DNA from: Rhizopus sp. PT2906
Lineage: Eukaryota; Mucoromycota; Mucoromycetes; Mucorales; Rhizopodaceae
Direction of reading: 5' to 3'
Assembly: GCA_025529335.1 (NCBI GenBank)
Contig: JAMYHX010000039.1
Location: 96,356 to 160,355 of the forward strand
DNA: 64,000 bases
This document shows positions 23,450-34,772 of this stretch, piece by piece (position 1 is the first letter of the stretch; each line of letters begins with the position of its first letter). Below the pieces are notes generated by a model. That model searched no databases. It was given only the letters and a program-made list of their open reading frames with translations, and was not told the origin of the DNA. Position numbers and translations under genes: made by a program.

Positions 23450-24200
23450 CTTCAGCTTCAGTTATTTAACGTATAATACATGTAAAGATATAGAAGACAT
23501 GAAATAAGTAAGTCTCTCAAAATGTCATACCTTGGTGTTGTAAGTTTCAGCAATGATATTTGATTTGTATATCTGTCTTTGATATTCTTCATGCAGTGAA
23601 CTCTCTTCCAACACACATTCAGCAAAATACTTCTTGCTGATATCACTTTTTTAAAACTAATAATAAAGGATAGGTGAATAAGTTGTATCAAGTATTCAAA
23701 TGTAGTATTTACCTGATCCAAATTTCTTTTTATATCCCATTAATCTACTATTGTAGTTTTTTCATTTCTTGATGTTTTTGATTGCGTTGATAAAATTCTT
23801 CTTTACATCATCGCTGGTCTTCATCTTCTTCGTTCAGATACTTGACTAAACCCGGAAGTTTGAGTGATCTTTCAGTAAGCTCTTTTGCTTCATTGTCAAT
23901 CGATTTGCTGGCAGCAAAGGCATAGATGGCCAAACGCGTGGCATTCTACAGTACTTGCTCGAGGAGTTCACTGTCGTCGTCTCCTTCTCCTCGTTCAACA
24001 ACGAATTTGATTTCTTCAAATAATTCGGTTGCTTCCCTTGCTGCAATTCCAAGTCGATCTCCATCTTTGAATATTTGTTGGATCGACTGATATGCATTCT
24101 TAAGCTCTTGGACAAACATCTTATTGACTACGCCTGACTTGGTCCACTTACCTCCGTATTCTCGGCAACGTTGCTATTCTTGATACCAAAACAGCCTTGA
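23450..24200 (-). pseudogene. Decayed gag-like gene of a retroelement
   Basis: From 24115 downward the frame reads MFVQELKNAYQSIQQIFKDG, then REATELFEEIKFVVERGEGDDD, then ELLEQVL. A TAG at 23948-23946 (a single C-to-T change from CAG) interrupts it, and it resumes as NATRLAIYAFAASKSIDNEAKELTERSLKLP to a TGA near 23815. Helix content and the LAIYAFAxSKxIDNEAKELT block resemble Gag-like proteins of fungal DIRS-type elements; this is pattern recognition only. Open pieces continue toward 23458 (KKYFAECVLEESSLHEEYQRQ) and may belong to the same relic. Confidence 0.35.
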
Positions 24201-24395
24201 ACTACTCTACAAGAACCGTCACTTACAAAAAGGAAAGGCTGATAAAGAGGATCAAGTTTGATCTCTCTTGTGATTATGCTTGAATAAGGTTTGAACAGTA
24301 ACTGTTACTTTCTTTTTTTTAAAAAAATGGGTGACTATTTTAGTTGTCAAAAAATAAACCATTTTTCTTTGTTTCTCTCCTTTCTTTATAACAAA

Positions 24396-26155
24396 ATGTC
24401 AGACAAAGGAAATGCTGTAAACGACTTACAGGATGCAACAAAGAAAATGCTTCCAAAGCACTTCAAGTAGATGATTACAAGAAACACTCAAAGATATATG
24501 TTTAACATAGCTTATATAGATCTATTTATGAAGCTACACGCATAGCTTTAGATTTGAAGACTATTGAAACCAAGCTTAATAACCTAAGTCAAATAAGAGA
24601 ACGCTTATCAAGAGAAAGTAAAGCTCCTGAATCGCTTAAATCAATGGGTATGTACACCAATGACATGATGACTTGTGAACTAAGCGTCTCTCTTTTAAAT
24701 AGATGATGCTATGAAAGATATAGAAAATGAAATAAATTCCAAGAAAAAGGAGTAAGATTAAACAATACATTTAAAAGGGAAGAAGCTTATTTGTAATAAA
24801 TAGATTAACCGACTGCGAAGAGCTAGCATCTAACCAGTTTCGAGACATCATTCAACACATTAGCAACTACACAGATAAGATAAAATCATCTGTGTCAGTG
24901 GCCCTGGCCGAATTTAGCGAAAAATTACTTCAAGCGACCACCGATCAGCTCACGAATTCAGCACAGTCTATTGAAAAATTGAACAAGGAAAAGATGGACA
25001 TGGCTGAAGGACAAAAGATATATGCGTCATTGGAAGAGTTTAAAAAGCACGTCAAGGAATCTCATAACCAGCATGTGATGAGTATTGGAGCCCAAAACGA
25101 AAAGACATTTAGAGATGTTGTCAAAAAAATGGAGAATATGCTCAGTAACTTTGAACAGACAGAGGTGATCAATAAGGTATCGAAACTCGTTATAAAGCAG
25201 TTAGAAGCAAAGGTCTATGAACGTGTGAAACAAATCAGCGAAGAAAACAAACGGGATCAAACAAAAGAGACCGTAGGATCAGAACAAATTATAGAAATTG
25301 TCAAAAATGAAGTCAACGCGCGATTAGGACCCACCAACCTTAAAAATATCATAGCCACTTTGCCTGAGGTTCAACTAATGGTGAACTTTTGTAAAAAGGT
25401 TTCTCCTAATGTTGGAGGCATAGATCAAGCTGAACTTGCTTCTGTCAAAGAGGCCGCGATGCAACTAGGCAAGGAACATATTCAGATCAAACAGAAGCTT
25501 GAAGAAACGCGTTCGATTGTAGACTCGCTCAGATCAAAATCGTTGCCTGGACAACCATCTAGTGACACAGAAGTTGCATCCGCTGCATTATTGGCTAACG
25601 TACAACAAATGGAACAAAATGTCGCGTTTATGTACAATCATATCAAGATGATAGATACTTCATTTAAAGCACAGAGAGATTCTGCGGATGGTACAATTAC
25701 TCTTCCAAGAAAGCGGGCGAGAACAGATGACGCCTCAGAATTGGATGTTCATGCTAGATTGGAAGAAATAGAGAATAAGCATCAGAAGCTTCTTGACTTT
25801 ATATTGCAATGCAAGGATAATGTCCTGGACGAAATGTTCCCAGTTCGTCTTGAAGCTGCCATGAAGAAGATTGAACAGATCTTAATGTATGTTCTTTGTT
25901 CTATAAATGATAATCTTGCTAACCATTGTATTGTATAGAAATCATGAAACGTTTATAGCCTTCATTATTGACCCCTTTTCAACAAAGAAGAGGAGAGAAG
26001 AGCGAGCCATTACGAACTTTCCTGAAGACCAGTATCTCAATCCTGCCATGATTGACTGTATACAACAACTTGTTAAGAAGGCAACAGAGGAAGCAACAGC
26101 ACCTTTATATCAGCAAATTAAATCACTTGAAGAACAGTTGAGTAAGAAACAATGA
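24396..26155 (+). CDS. Long coiled-coil protein, unknown function
   Basis: About six exons. The first (MSDKGNAVNDLQDATKKMLPKHF) splices by GTAGAT...TATAG into SIYEATRIALDLKTIETKLNNL. Two short exons follow, then the main exon (from about 24808) and a C-terminal exon beginning NHETFIAFIIDPF after the intron at about 25887-25938. The protein, of roughly 520 residues, is almost entirely predicted helix/coiled coil with many K/E heptads. A short basic patch (PRKRARTDD, near 25700) looks like a nuclear localisation signal. No enzymatic motif was recognised. A nuclear structural or kinetochore-type role is possible but unproven. Confidence 0.6.
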
Positions 26156-26561
26156 TATTTGAAGACTATACAAGTAAACTATCCAAAAACAATTTAATTA
26201 CATCTACACTTAACATATTGCATCATTCTTTCCCCTCCTTTCCCCCCTATCTATCGCTGAATGTCTTGAATAAAAAAAAAAAACAGAAAAAAAAACCTTG
26301 TTAAATATCCTATACTGCTCATCTTTTCAATAAACAAACACATTTAGCCAATATCATTGCCCATATGGCTTTATTATGGCGGTCAAACCAAAGTATATTT
26401 AGTAAAAAGAAAGGAAACTTATTGTGTGTATCCCTCGTTTATATATAAAAAATCTAACAGAATAGGAAAATAAAAGTATAATATAGAATAGTATAATCAT
26501 ACAACTAAAAAGAAGAAGAAAAGGAAAGAAAGAAAGAAAGAAAGAGAGGAGGAGGGGTAAA
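26156..26561. other. Convergent 3' spacer with a GAAA-type microsatellite
   Basis: Between the convergent coiled-coil and KH-protein genes. A (GAAA)n run occupies about 26524-26545. No gene. Confidence 0.6.
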
Positions 26562-29500
26562 TTACTTGGCTGGCTGATTGATTGACATGCTATTGAGCAA
26601 ATTTTGAACAACTAAAAAAAGGTTAGCCAAAAGAATGGTCTGTATTAAACTATACTTACGAACTGTTTCATCAGCAAACGAATGGTTTTGTGAGAACAGT
26701 GTTGGATAGTGATGTTGTCCTCTTGACGCTGTTGTTGTCGTGGGTGTTGAAGCAGATGCTGATAAAAAGGCCGATATGGACTTATTATGATGAGATGCTG
26801 TAGTAGAAGATGGATAAATTAAAGGTGGACTTTGGGTATGGATATAGTTTTGGAAAGAGGGTAAAGTACCGGTATGTTGTCTTTCTTCTAGTACAATATC
26901 TGGCATGGATTGACTTGAATGCATAGAGCTGTTATTACTACCTGTGGATGTAGAAGACGTGGGCATAATGTATGAATTAAAATCATGATTGCTTGTCGAC
27001 GTTTTACTGCTGTTCAAGGCTGGATAAAATCCTCCATGGTTGGCGTTGGTAGGTGGAGGCGCGTATATCTAAACGAAATATGAGCAAAACTTACGAGTTA
27101 CAACAACAACAACAATTTACCATCGAATGAGACTTGCTTTCCATGGGCCCTGTTATCGGTGGACTACCGACGAATCCATTCAGCTGATGCCCATTCGTAC
27201 CCCAGATATCTAATCCTCCAGGTGGACTTGTCGGCGGAACGCTGCGAAAGAGTGAAGGTGGCGGTCCTCTTTCAGCTGGCGTGTCAAAGATGGCGCGGAT
27301 GTTCTCGGCTGTTCGGGTTGAACTCATATCTCTAAAGTTTCTCCAAGAGGCATCTAATGCACTCGCTGTCGTTGTTGTTGGGTAATCAAAAAGAGAATAA
27401 CTCTTGAGGCTGTTGTTGTTGTTCAATACAGACTGGAAATCATTCAAGATAGATGAAGATGACGAAGTCGTGGGTGATACAAGATCTGTTCAAGATAATA
27501 TAAAGCGTAAGTTATCAAAAAGGGAACAATCGTCACTCTTTACCTGAAGCCATAATGGGCGGAGGAAGAATTTTGCTATCAAACACATGGAAGGGAGTTG
27601 CTGCAGCCGACACACTGGGTTGGATGCCTTCTTTAGGCAGAGCGTGATAATGACCGTTGACTGCGTGATGAAGTGTCGTGCTTCCTTCGTACAAAGCGAT
27701 CTGTTGATTCTTCAAGTAATCCGTGGCTATCTTCAAGGCGACAGACAAGGCATCTATGTTTCCCTTGACTGTCTTGAAGGTGATAATTTCGTCCTTTTCA
27801 ATATTTTCATCAGCTTGCTCTTGTTCCTTCCACTCTGTCTGAATGTTGCACTCTTTTGAGATACGATGAACAACTTCCTTTTCAAATGACTCAGACTTTA
27901 GCGTTGGTATCAATTGGGATGAGAAAGGTATATATAGCTTGTATTCTTCGGGCAGAATAGATCTCACCATTTGCACAGCGATCTCTACCTGAGATTCAGG
28001 ACCTATAATCGTCAGTGTATCACTCGCCAGCTCATCATCAGGCCAAATCAAGCGTGTGTTGGTCTTTTTGGCTGCTTCTGCCAAGAAAGCAGCTTGATCG
28101 CGCATCAAAGTACGACGAAGCCAGAAGGGTACGTCATGCATGACCTGCTCAACGCAATCTCGGTCCTTTGGATTGATCAGCTCCATGACAGCATGTCGTA
28201 AGTTATCCAGATTGACTTGGTTCTTCATAGGTGTGCGTGCGACGACATTGTCCTCGTTGTCATAGTATCCACCCAAGGCAGCAAATTCTTCTGCGTTTGA
28301 AAACTTGACATAAACACCGTACTTTTTCATGATGCGCTGAATGTTTTTGCCACCCACACCAATGATCCTTTTATGGTATACCTCGGGTACGTAAAATGAT
28401 ATCTCTGCAGGCAATTCCTCTTGCAGCAATGTCAAACCGTCCAGAGCCTTTGTGAAACTGTTGCTTTCGACTTCGATAATAAAGTTGTATTCACTGAATG
28501 GAACAAACTTGATCTTGGCTCCTGATGTCTTCATGATCTTGTTGATCTTGCCACTCTTTTTGCCGCTGATAAATTCTCGCTGATCGTTGGAAAGTTCAAC
28601 ATTGAAAACTGTGCTCTGATGAAACATCTGTATTTTGCACGCGCGCGTATATGTTAGTGCTTATTGCATTTCAATTTTATAAATATTTACCTTCAAGAAT
28701 GCCATGTCATGAAGACGCTGATAGACATTACGTATTGCTCGTTCCGTTCCATGAACCTCGATACGGCTTGGATCAGGCAAGTAAGCGACCTCAGCATGTG
28801 ATATCTGAGATAACTGAGAGACAAGGCTTGAAATGTTGGGTAAGAAAGTGTGAGCATTTTCAACTCCATAGATGTCACGGTGATTAAAATAGAAGCAAGC
28901 TTCGTAGACGCCACAAGCCTACGTAAGGGAAAAAAAAAAAAGAATAAAAAGAGTATGTTAGCACGTTTTTTTTTTTTAAAAAAAACCACTATTCACAAGA
29001 TGCTTACCAAATGATGAAGCGAACGTAAAGTACGTTCAACATTGACTTGGTTCTCTGCATAAACCGTAACCAGGTTACTACCAGTGCCCATCTTTGGGAA
29101 ATGAATAAAGGAGGCATTATCACGCATTATTTTCCTTAGATCGTTTCTTTTATGTAATAACATCCAATCTAATTTACGTGGATGTAGTACAGCCTCTTTC
29201 TGATGAAGGATTTTTGCCTAAAAATATCCTCTTTTAGTGACAAAATTTTCTTAAAGAAGCTGATATACCTTTTCATTTGCAAGCTGATTCAGTCTTTCTT
29301 TGACGCGTGCTACCTGCTGTAATTCTCCAGAGATATAGATGAAAGGGCTGTCATTTGTTGATAAAAATGGTGATGGAAAATAGACCGAAGTAGCTGTTTC
29401 TTCCAAAATGGATTGAAGTCCAGTTCGTTTCCGTCCGCATATTAATTGATGCAATTTGTATGGAATATTTAATGTATCTACATTCAGCTGTGACTAAGCA

Positions 29501-29982
29501 TACATAAAAAAGTATATCAGCACACATAAAAAGGGTCCGTGTTCCCTTTACCTGTTTATCTAACATGACCAACACTTTGACTCTAGCACTCTCAGCTTGG
29601 TCGGGTATACCAGTGATAAGGATGTTCACTGTGTTTTGTAAGGTAAATGAAGATTGAGCAATGGGTTCAGTGACAGTGATGGCTGTATTGGTTTCTGCTG
29701 CAATTTTATCGCATTCTATACGTAATTGATTACAATCTTGATCAGGGATCTTTATATTCAAGTGGATCTAAAGATCAATTTTATATGTCAGCTGTAGTCA
29801 ATTATAAAGTGAACAATTTATACTTTGGTAGGATATAGATTTAGTAATTCAGTCCTTGTTGCCATCACATTGTCTTTTTGACCTGTGAGCGTAATATTGG
29901 TGCCTTCCACTGAAATTTGACAGGTCAAAGAGGTTGGTAATGTATCGACTTGTCCAAAATAAAATGAAAACGCACAAGTCAT
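26562..29982 (-). CDS. Multi-KH-domain RNA-binding protein
   Basis: Several KH modules in series. Recognisable GxxG loops include ICGRKRTGLQSILEE (29440 region), GKKSGKINKIMKTSGAKIKF and IGVGGKNIQRIMKKYGVYVKF (28560-28300). Other KH-like segments read NITLTGQKDNVMATRTELL and VNILITGIPDQAESARVKV. The C-terminal third is disordered and rich in S, T, N and P, ending VQNLLNSMSINQPAK. Architecture resembles fungal Khd4/Bicaudal-C-like post-transcriptional regulators. Introns are short; a small 3' exon pair ends at 26562. The start (29982) is the first Met of an open exon that follows a long pyrimidine-rich 5' region; an upstream non-coding exon cannot be excluded. Confidence 0.75.
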
Positions 29983-30540
29983 AATCGTCTTGTTTTATCC
30001 CCTTCCTTCCTTCTTTTTTTTCTTTTAAAAAAAAAAAAAAAAAAGAGAAACCTTTATTTTTCTTTATGAAAAGAAAAAAAAATAGACGGAAAAGGAGACT
30101 CAAAAAATTGAGAATAAAATATTAAGAAACATATTTTCTTTTTTTTGCTTCTTTATTGTTAAATTTAATAAAAATCATATGCGATCCCCCTTCATGTCAA
30201 CATAAGCCTATGCGTGTAAATGATTTGTATATGAAAGGACATCTTTTTTCTATATAATTTGTTGCTTAGAAATAAATTTATTCTCTCCCCCCAGACCTCT
30301 TATTCTCCCCCCCCCCCTTGTAAGGAGTGATATATTTTATGACTATTGGCTATGTTTCGAACAGTCAGTCACTCCATCAAAAAAGTTTTTTTCCCTTTTA
30401 AAATGACAATTTCTTTATTTGAATCTGTGGTCAACTTGGTTTAATTCATTACTTTATTATCCTTATCTTTTTTCTATACAACTCCATTTATTAGTACAAG
30501 TGCAAATATTTGTATCTGATTGTTCCTACATCAAAATCAG
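29983..30540. other. Promoter-side spacer with homopolymer tracts
   Basis: Contains A/T homopolymers (around 30029-30046), and C-runs around 30289-30319. No gene recognised. Confidence 0.5.
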
Positions 30541-30789
30541 TTCACTACAGTCGGATTTCGGATGTGGTATAAGCTCTTCGCGAAAAGATTAAATCGCCCT
30601 GTAAAATATTTTATATTTTATGTCCCTTTATCCATAACAGCTCATACAGTTGTTAAATATAAAAGTACCTTCATCTCTATTACTGCTGATTTTGTTTGCC
30701 CTACTGTTCCAGATTATAAGGAAAGTGTTCAGACCATCATCTTTACTACGTCTGTTAAGTTCGAGAAATGATTCAAAAAGGACGCGTTC

Positions 30790-31180
30790 TCGCATCTTAA
30801 GTGAGTATTTAAACGACAATACCCCGTTGCAAGCAATCTCCAAAGACGAAGAGCAATTCCTTGCTTATTTTATAACAAGATGATTGGTCAAAAAGGAACT
30901 TTTCTGTAAAGCCTGGCGACCAAGTGCCTCTTTCCATACCAACAACTTATTGAATCATATCATAATCAATTGAAAACATTTTACCTCTGATAATGATATC
31001 TGTCAAGAATTGGTAGATTCAATCGATAGGTTTGAAAATTTATACATAAGCGATCTTAGAAGGTGATGTATAGTTTATAACGCGATAAATTGGAAGTTAT
31101 TAACCATGCTGCCAAAACATCATATTATATGATGAAAGAAGCTGCAGTTATTCCTCAAACACTTCCTGAACATCAAAGAT
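30790..31180 (+). pseudogene. MULE transposase C-terminal relic
   Basis: The frame reads ILSEYLNDNTPLQAISKDEE, FLAYFITR, TGA (30881-30883), LVKKELFCKAW, then SFHTNNLLNHIINQLKTFYL before two stops. The block HTNNLLNHIINQLK parallels HINNLIESYYNQLK in the better-preserved MULE relic at 46476-47250, and LVKKELFCKAWRP parallels WLPRKELWSKAWRQ. The TGA sits where the parallel protein has tryptophan. Non-functional. Confidence 0.5.
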
Positions 31181-31749
31181 AAGTATATTATTATCTCATA
31201 TTTTTAAATAAATAATAACCCAATATTTCTCATTGATTAATTATGCCCTCTCTCTTTTTTTTTTTTTTTCAAAGTCTTTTCACTACCTTGGTTATTCATA
31301 TTACGGCAATATTGTTCCGACAGGACGAATACAAAAATAAGTCATATGATTTCCCACCCACCCTTCTCCCATATTTTATGTATGCCTTTAGCTCAAAGAA
31401 GATCAATTTTGTTATATATCACAAGAAGTAGTCCAACGTTGACTTTTCAGATAGCAGGCTTTTCTGCAACCATGAGTAGTGTGGATAAGCTCTGTCTAAT
31501 CCTTTTATCCTAGCTGATTTTCCCATTATTCGTTTTTTAAGGATTAGCAGGAAAAAAGCTAGTTAATTAAAAGCCCATGGTCATAAGGGATAAGTGATAT
31601 AGTGACGATTAGACATAAAATTCACTTTTGTCTAAATTTGAACACAGTAGTAACCTTTTGATTTAACCAAGGCAACACCTTGAGCTCAATACCCTTTTTA
31701 ACCAGGTGTTAATTTGCGTAAATTATAAAAACATTAACAAGGAACAAAA

Positions 31750-31894
31750 ATGCTACAGTTGACAAAAGGAGGACAGAGGATATGATTACTCAGCCCAGAT
31801 GGCATGAAAGATTTTTTATATATTTTCAATTAAAAAAGCGCGGCTCGAAGAGCTTATACCACATCCTTTGTCCTCCTTTCGTCAACTGTAACAT
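31750..31894. repeat. 34-bp inverted-repeat arms (MITE-like hairpin)
   Basis: Left arm 31750-31783 and right arm 31861-31894 are inverted copies matching at 30 of 34 positions (core TACAGTTGAC ... AAAGGAGGACA). All four mismatches are transitions. The 77-bp spacer has no coding potential. Either a small MITE or part of the terminus of the adjacent MULE-type element. Confidence 0.75.
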
Positions 31895-32291
31895 TGACGG
31901 CCTGTTATCAAATGATTGTCGTTTTCGAAATTTTACTTTATCCGTTGATTAATATGGCCCTATTGTGACTTTATCTAAATGTAAACAGTTGTCTATTCGT
32001 ACCTTCTCTTTCTTCTTAAGCGTTGTATTTTACCAATGGTTAGTCGTAGTTGCGTATCTATTGAGGCTATGGCAATTAACACAATTGTATTCGTTAATTT
32101 TTCTGTAGCCGTAAATCCTTTCTGGAAACTTGCAAACATACTACAACTGACTATCCATAATACTATGCTGTATACTATTAATTGAACCATTCTTACATAT
32201 AAGCCTTTGTCTATATATACTGTATTGACATTCTATCATTGAGATTACTTTATAAGTCTATTGAGTTGATATCCTTAAGACAACAATAGAA

Positions 32292-33030
32292 ATGCATCGG
32301 TTTTCTTTGTCTCAGGATCAAGCATTACTGCAAAAAAGCTCAGTAAAGTCAAGTCAGCTCACAACACAAGCATTCCATAATATCAGTAAATATACATATG
32401 GTATTTTAAAATTAATATCGTAAATGGAGGCAGTAGCTATTCCAGAAAAAAAAATAGTTCTCAAAAACGAATGAAGAAAGGCAAAGAAAAGTCTAGTAGG
32501 TCTACTTCTACTGCTATCGTCGAATCTATATTATGATCAAGCCGACCTTATGTTGGTGAAAAAGCTCAAACAAAAATTTGGTTCTGATGCTGTTCTTGTT
32601 CTTGGTAATTGATCTGCTCCAAATACAAGATATCAAGAGCCAAGAAGAAATAAGGACCTGATCCAAATGCTTAAAAAAAACGGATTCGAAGTTTTCTTAA
32701 TTAATGAATCCAGAACGTCGTCCTTCTGTCCTTTATGTGAGGGTAGATTGGAAAACTTTAAAACAGTACGCAATCCAAGACCTTACAAGAGAAAGACTAG
32801 GCCTACTGTACTCTATCATGGATTACAACGGTAAGAATGATGCCGGACATTATGAGATTTCTAATCACAACAGTTACTGGGTTATTAGATGTACAAACTC
32901 TGGCTGTTTAGAACAATCAAAGCCAAGACTGTGGAATCGTGATCTTGCAGCCGTACTGAATTTCAAAAGAAAATTCTAACCAGCTTAAAAGGGATCACGC
33001 CCTAAACTGTTTACTCGCACAAAAATAGAA
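32292..33030 (+). pseudogene. Fanzor/TnpB-like RNA-guided nuclease pseudogene (C-terminal part)
   Basis: The visible part covers the second half of a TnpB-like RuvC nuclease. DLMLVKKLKQKFGSDAVLVLGN is followed by TGA (32610-32612, where Trp is expected), then SAPNTRYQEPRRNKDLIQMLKKNGFEVFLIN and the zinc-finger half SFCPLCEG. A 58-nt GT-AG intron (32831-32888) joins HGLQR to CTNSGCLEQ, the second half of the zinc finger. RLWNRDLAAVLNFK carries the RuvC-III aspartate. A frame change follows near 32975, after which KILTSLKG is read in another frame. The N-terminal half is not recognisable. Known family: Fanzor proteins are eukaryotic relatives of TnpB. The copy is dead by the nonsense codon. Confidence 0.65.
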
Positions 33031-33049
33031 GAATCCTCCACCAAGGTTA

Positions 33050-33537
33050 TCGCCAGATCGTAGCCAAGTTTTGGTTACAACCGCTTGGTCATTTCATGCA
33101 GGTATTATCTTTTTAAAAATGACAATAATCAATTAACTAACCGTCAATTTGATTTAGTAGATTTGTGATATTTATTTTCTGCGAACAGACATTTGTTTTT
33201 CAATAATGATCAAAAATTTACCAGACGCGCTGTAATGGCTCTTTTACTACTATTGAAGCCATTAAGCTGAAGATGAGGATATTCCCTCTTGCATCCTTTT
33301 GAAAGACAGGGATGAACGTTAATCTCAAAGTGTCTCAGTTTAGATTAAAGCTGAAGTTTAAAATAGCTCCAGCTGTCATTGAACCAACACAGCGGATGAA
33401 CCATTTGTGGACCCTTCTCTGTGTCTCCCTCTCTCTCTTTGCCAATTGATTAGCCAATAAAAACGCTTCAAGTGTCCTCCCTCTCTCTTCACATAGTTCC
33501 TCTTTCTTTTTTTTTTTCCCCTTAATAAACATTCATC
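33050..33537. other. Spacer upstream of GET3
   Basis: Relic-like AT-rich sequence grading into a pyrimidine-rich promoter stretch (33415-33532) directly before the GET3 start. No gene. Confidence 0.5.
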
Positions 33538-34672
33538 ATGTCGGACATGTCAGACGACGAATTTCAACCACTTGAACCTACTCTTCAGAATATTCTCGAT
33601 CAACCATCACTTCATTGGATCTTTGTGGGTGGAAAGGGTGGCGTTGGTAAGTGATTGTTATTCCGATGGAATGTTTTTTTTGTTCTAATAGATTCCAGGT
33701 AAAACCACCACATCTTGTTCTTTGGCTGTTCAACTGTCCAAAGTGCGTGAATCCGTCTTGTTAATCTCTACGGATCCTGCTCATAACTTATCTGACGCAT
33801 TTGGACAAAAGTTTTCCAAGGAAGCAACTCTGGTCAATGGTTTCAGTAATTTGTATGCAATGGAAATTGACCCTACTTCTAGTATTCAAGAGATGATTGA
33901 ACAATGTAAGTAAAAGATGGGAGTATAGAGATTAAATCTAATATTGTTATAGCTGAGCAAAACAATCCTATGGGAGGTATGATGCAGGATTTGGCGTTTG
34001 CTATTCCTGGTGTTGACGAAGCTATGGGATTTGCTGAAGTGATGAAACAAGTAAAGACCATGTCTTACTCAGTTGTTGTCTTTGATACTGCGCCTACTGG
34101 GCACACGCTTCGTTTCTTATCGTTCCCTACTGTATTAGAAAAGGCACTTGCAAAGATTAGTGGATTAAGTAGTCGCTTTGGTCCAATGGTTCAACAAGTA
34201 TCAGGTATGATGGGTATGAATGCCAATCAAGAGGATATGTTTTCAAAATTAGAGGAAATGAGATCGATTATTAACGAAGTCAATAAGCAATTCAAAGATC
34301 CTGTAAGTATGTTTATTGTTATTTAAACAATGTGCTCATATTTAATAGAATACAACCACCTTTGTCTGTGTTTGTATCTCTGAATTCTTGTCTTTATATG
34401 AAACAGAACGAATGATTCAAGAATTGACTTCTTATCATATTGATACGCACAACATTGTTGTCAATCAATTATTATTCCCTAAAGAAAATTCCAATTGTGA
34501 ACATTGTACTGTTAGACACAAGATGCAGCAAAAGTACTTAGATCAAATCTATGATCTTTATGAAGATTTCCATATTGTTCGTATGCCTTTATTAACAAAA
34601 GAAGTTCGTGGTGTTGAAGAAATCAAGGAGTTCTCAAAGATGTTGGTTGAACCATTTCAAGAAAAAAAATAA
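33538..34672 (+). CDS. GET3: Get3/ASNA1/TRC40 tail-anchored protein targeting ATPase
   Basis: Four exons. The P-loop [21 protein letters not shown] is split by the first intron within the GVG codons. LISTDPAHNLSDAFGQKFSKE is switch I, VFDTAPTGHTLRFLSFP is switch II, and CEHCTVRHKMQQKYLDQI contains the zinc-binding CxxC that forms the dimer. The helical client-binding region contains SGMMGMNANQEDMFSKLEEM. Length of about 330 residues matches the family. It delivers tail-anchored proteins to the ER through Get1/Get2. It is followed on the same strand, about 100 bp later, by the DnaJ gene. Confidence 0.95.
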
Positions 34673-34772
34673 AACTGAGCCAATCAAATTACTTGGTTCG
34701 AAATCACTAGAAAGTTTTTTTTCTTCTTATTAATTCCCCCCTTTTTTCGATTGTTTCTTTCTTTTCTTTACT

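Larger units (their letters stand above)
30541..31894. mobile_element. Degenerate MULE-type element bounded by inverted repeats
   Basis: A perfect 21-bp inverted repeat (30560-30580 and 31846-31866, unit GGATGTGGTATAAGCTCTTCG with one extra base) encloses about 1.3 kb. Inside lies a MULE transposase-like relic. Outside the right copy the sequence continues into a further inverted arm. Together this suggests a DNA transposon with long terminal inverted repeats, now eroded. Target-site duplications were not identified. Confidence 0.5.

Noticed and set aside
27091..27125. CAA/GTT and similar trinucleotide runs as CRISPR-like or regulatory repeats
   Set aside because: Simple microsatellites without unique spacers, and several fall in or beside coding Q/N/T tracts.
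30881..32612. TGA read as tryptophan (alternative code)
   Set aside because: TGA ends intact genes here (NUP54 at 13057-13059, NMA111 at 55803-55805), and the relics have other stops and frame shifts too.
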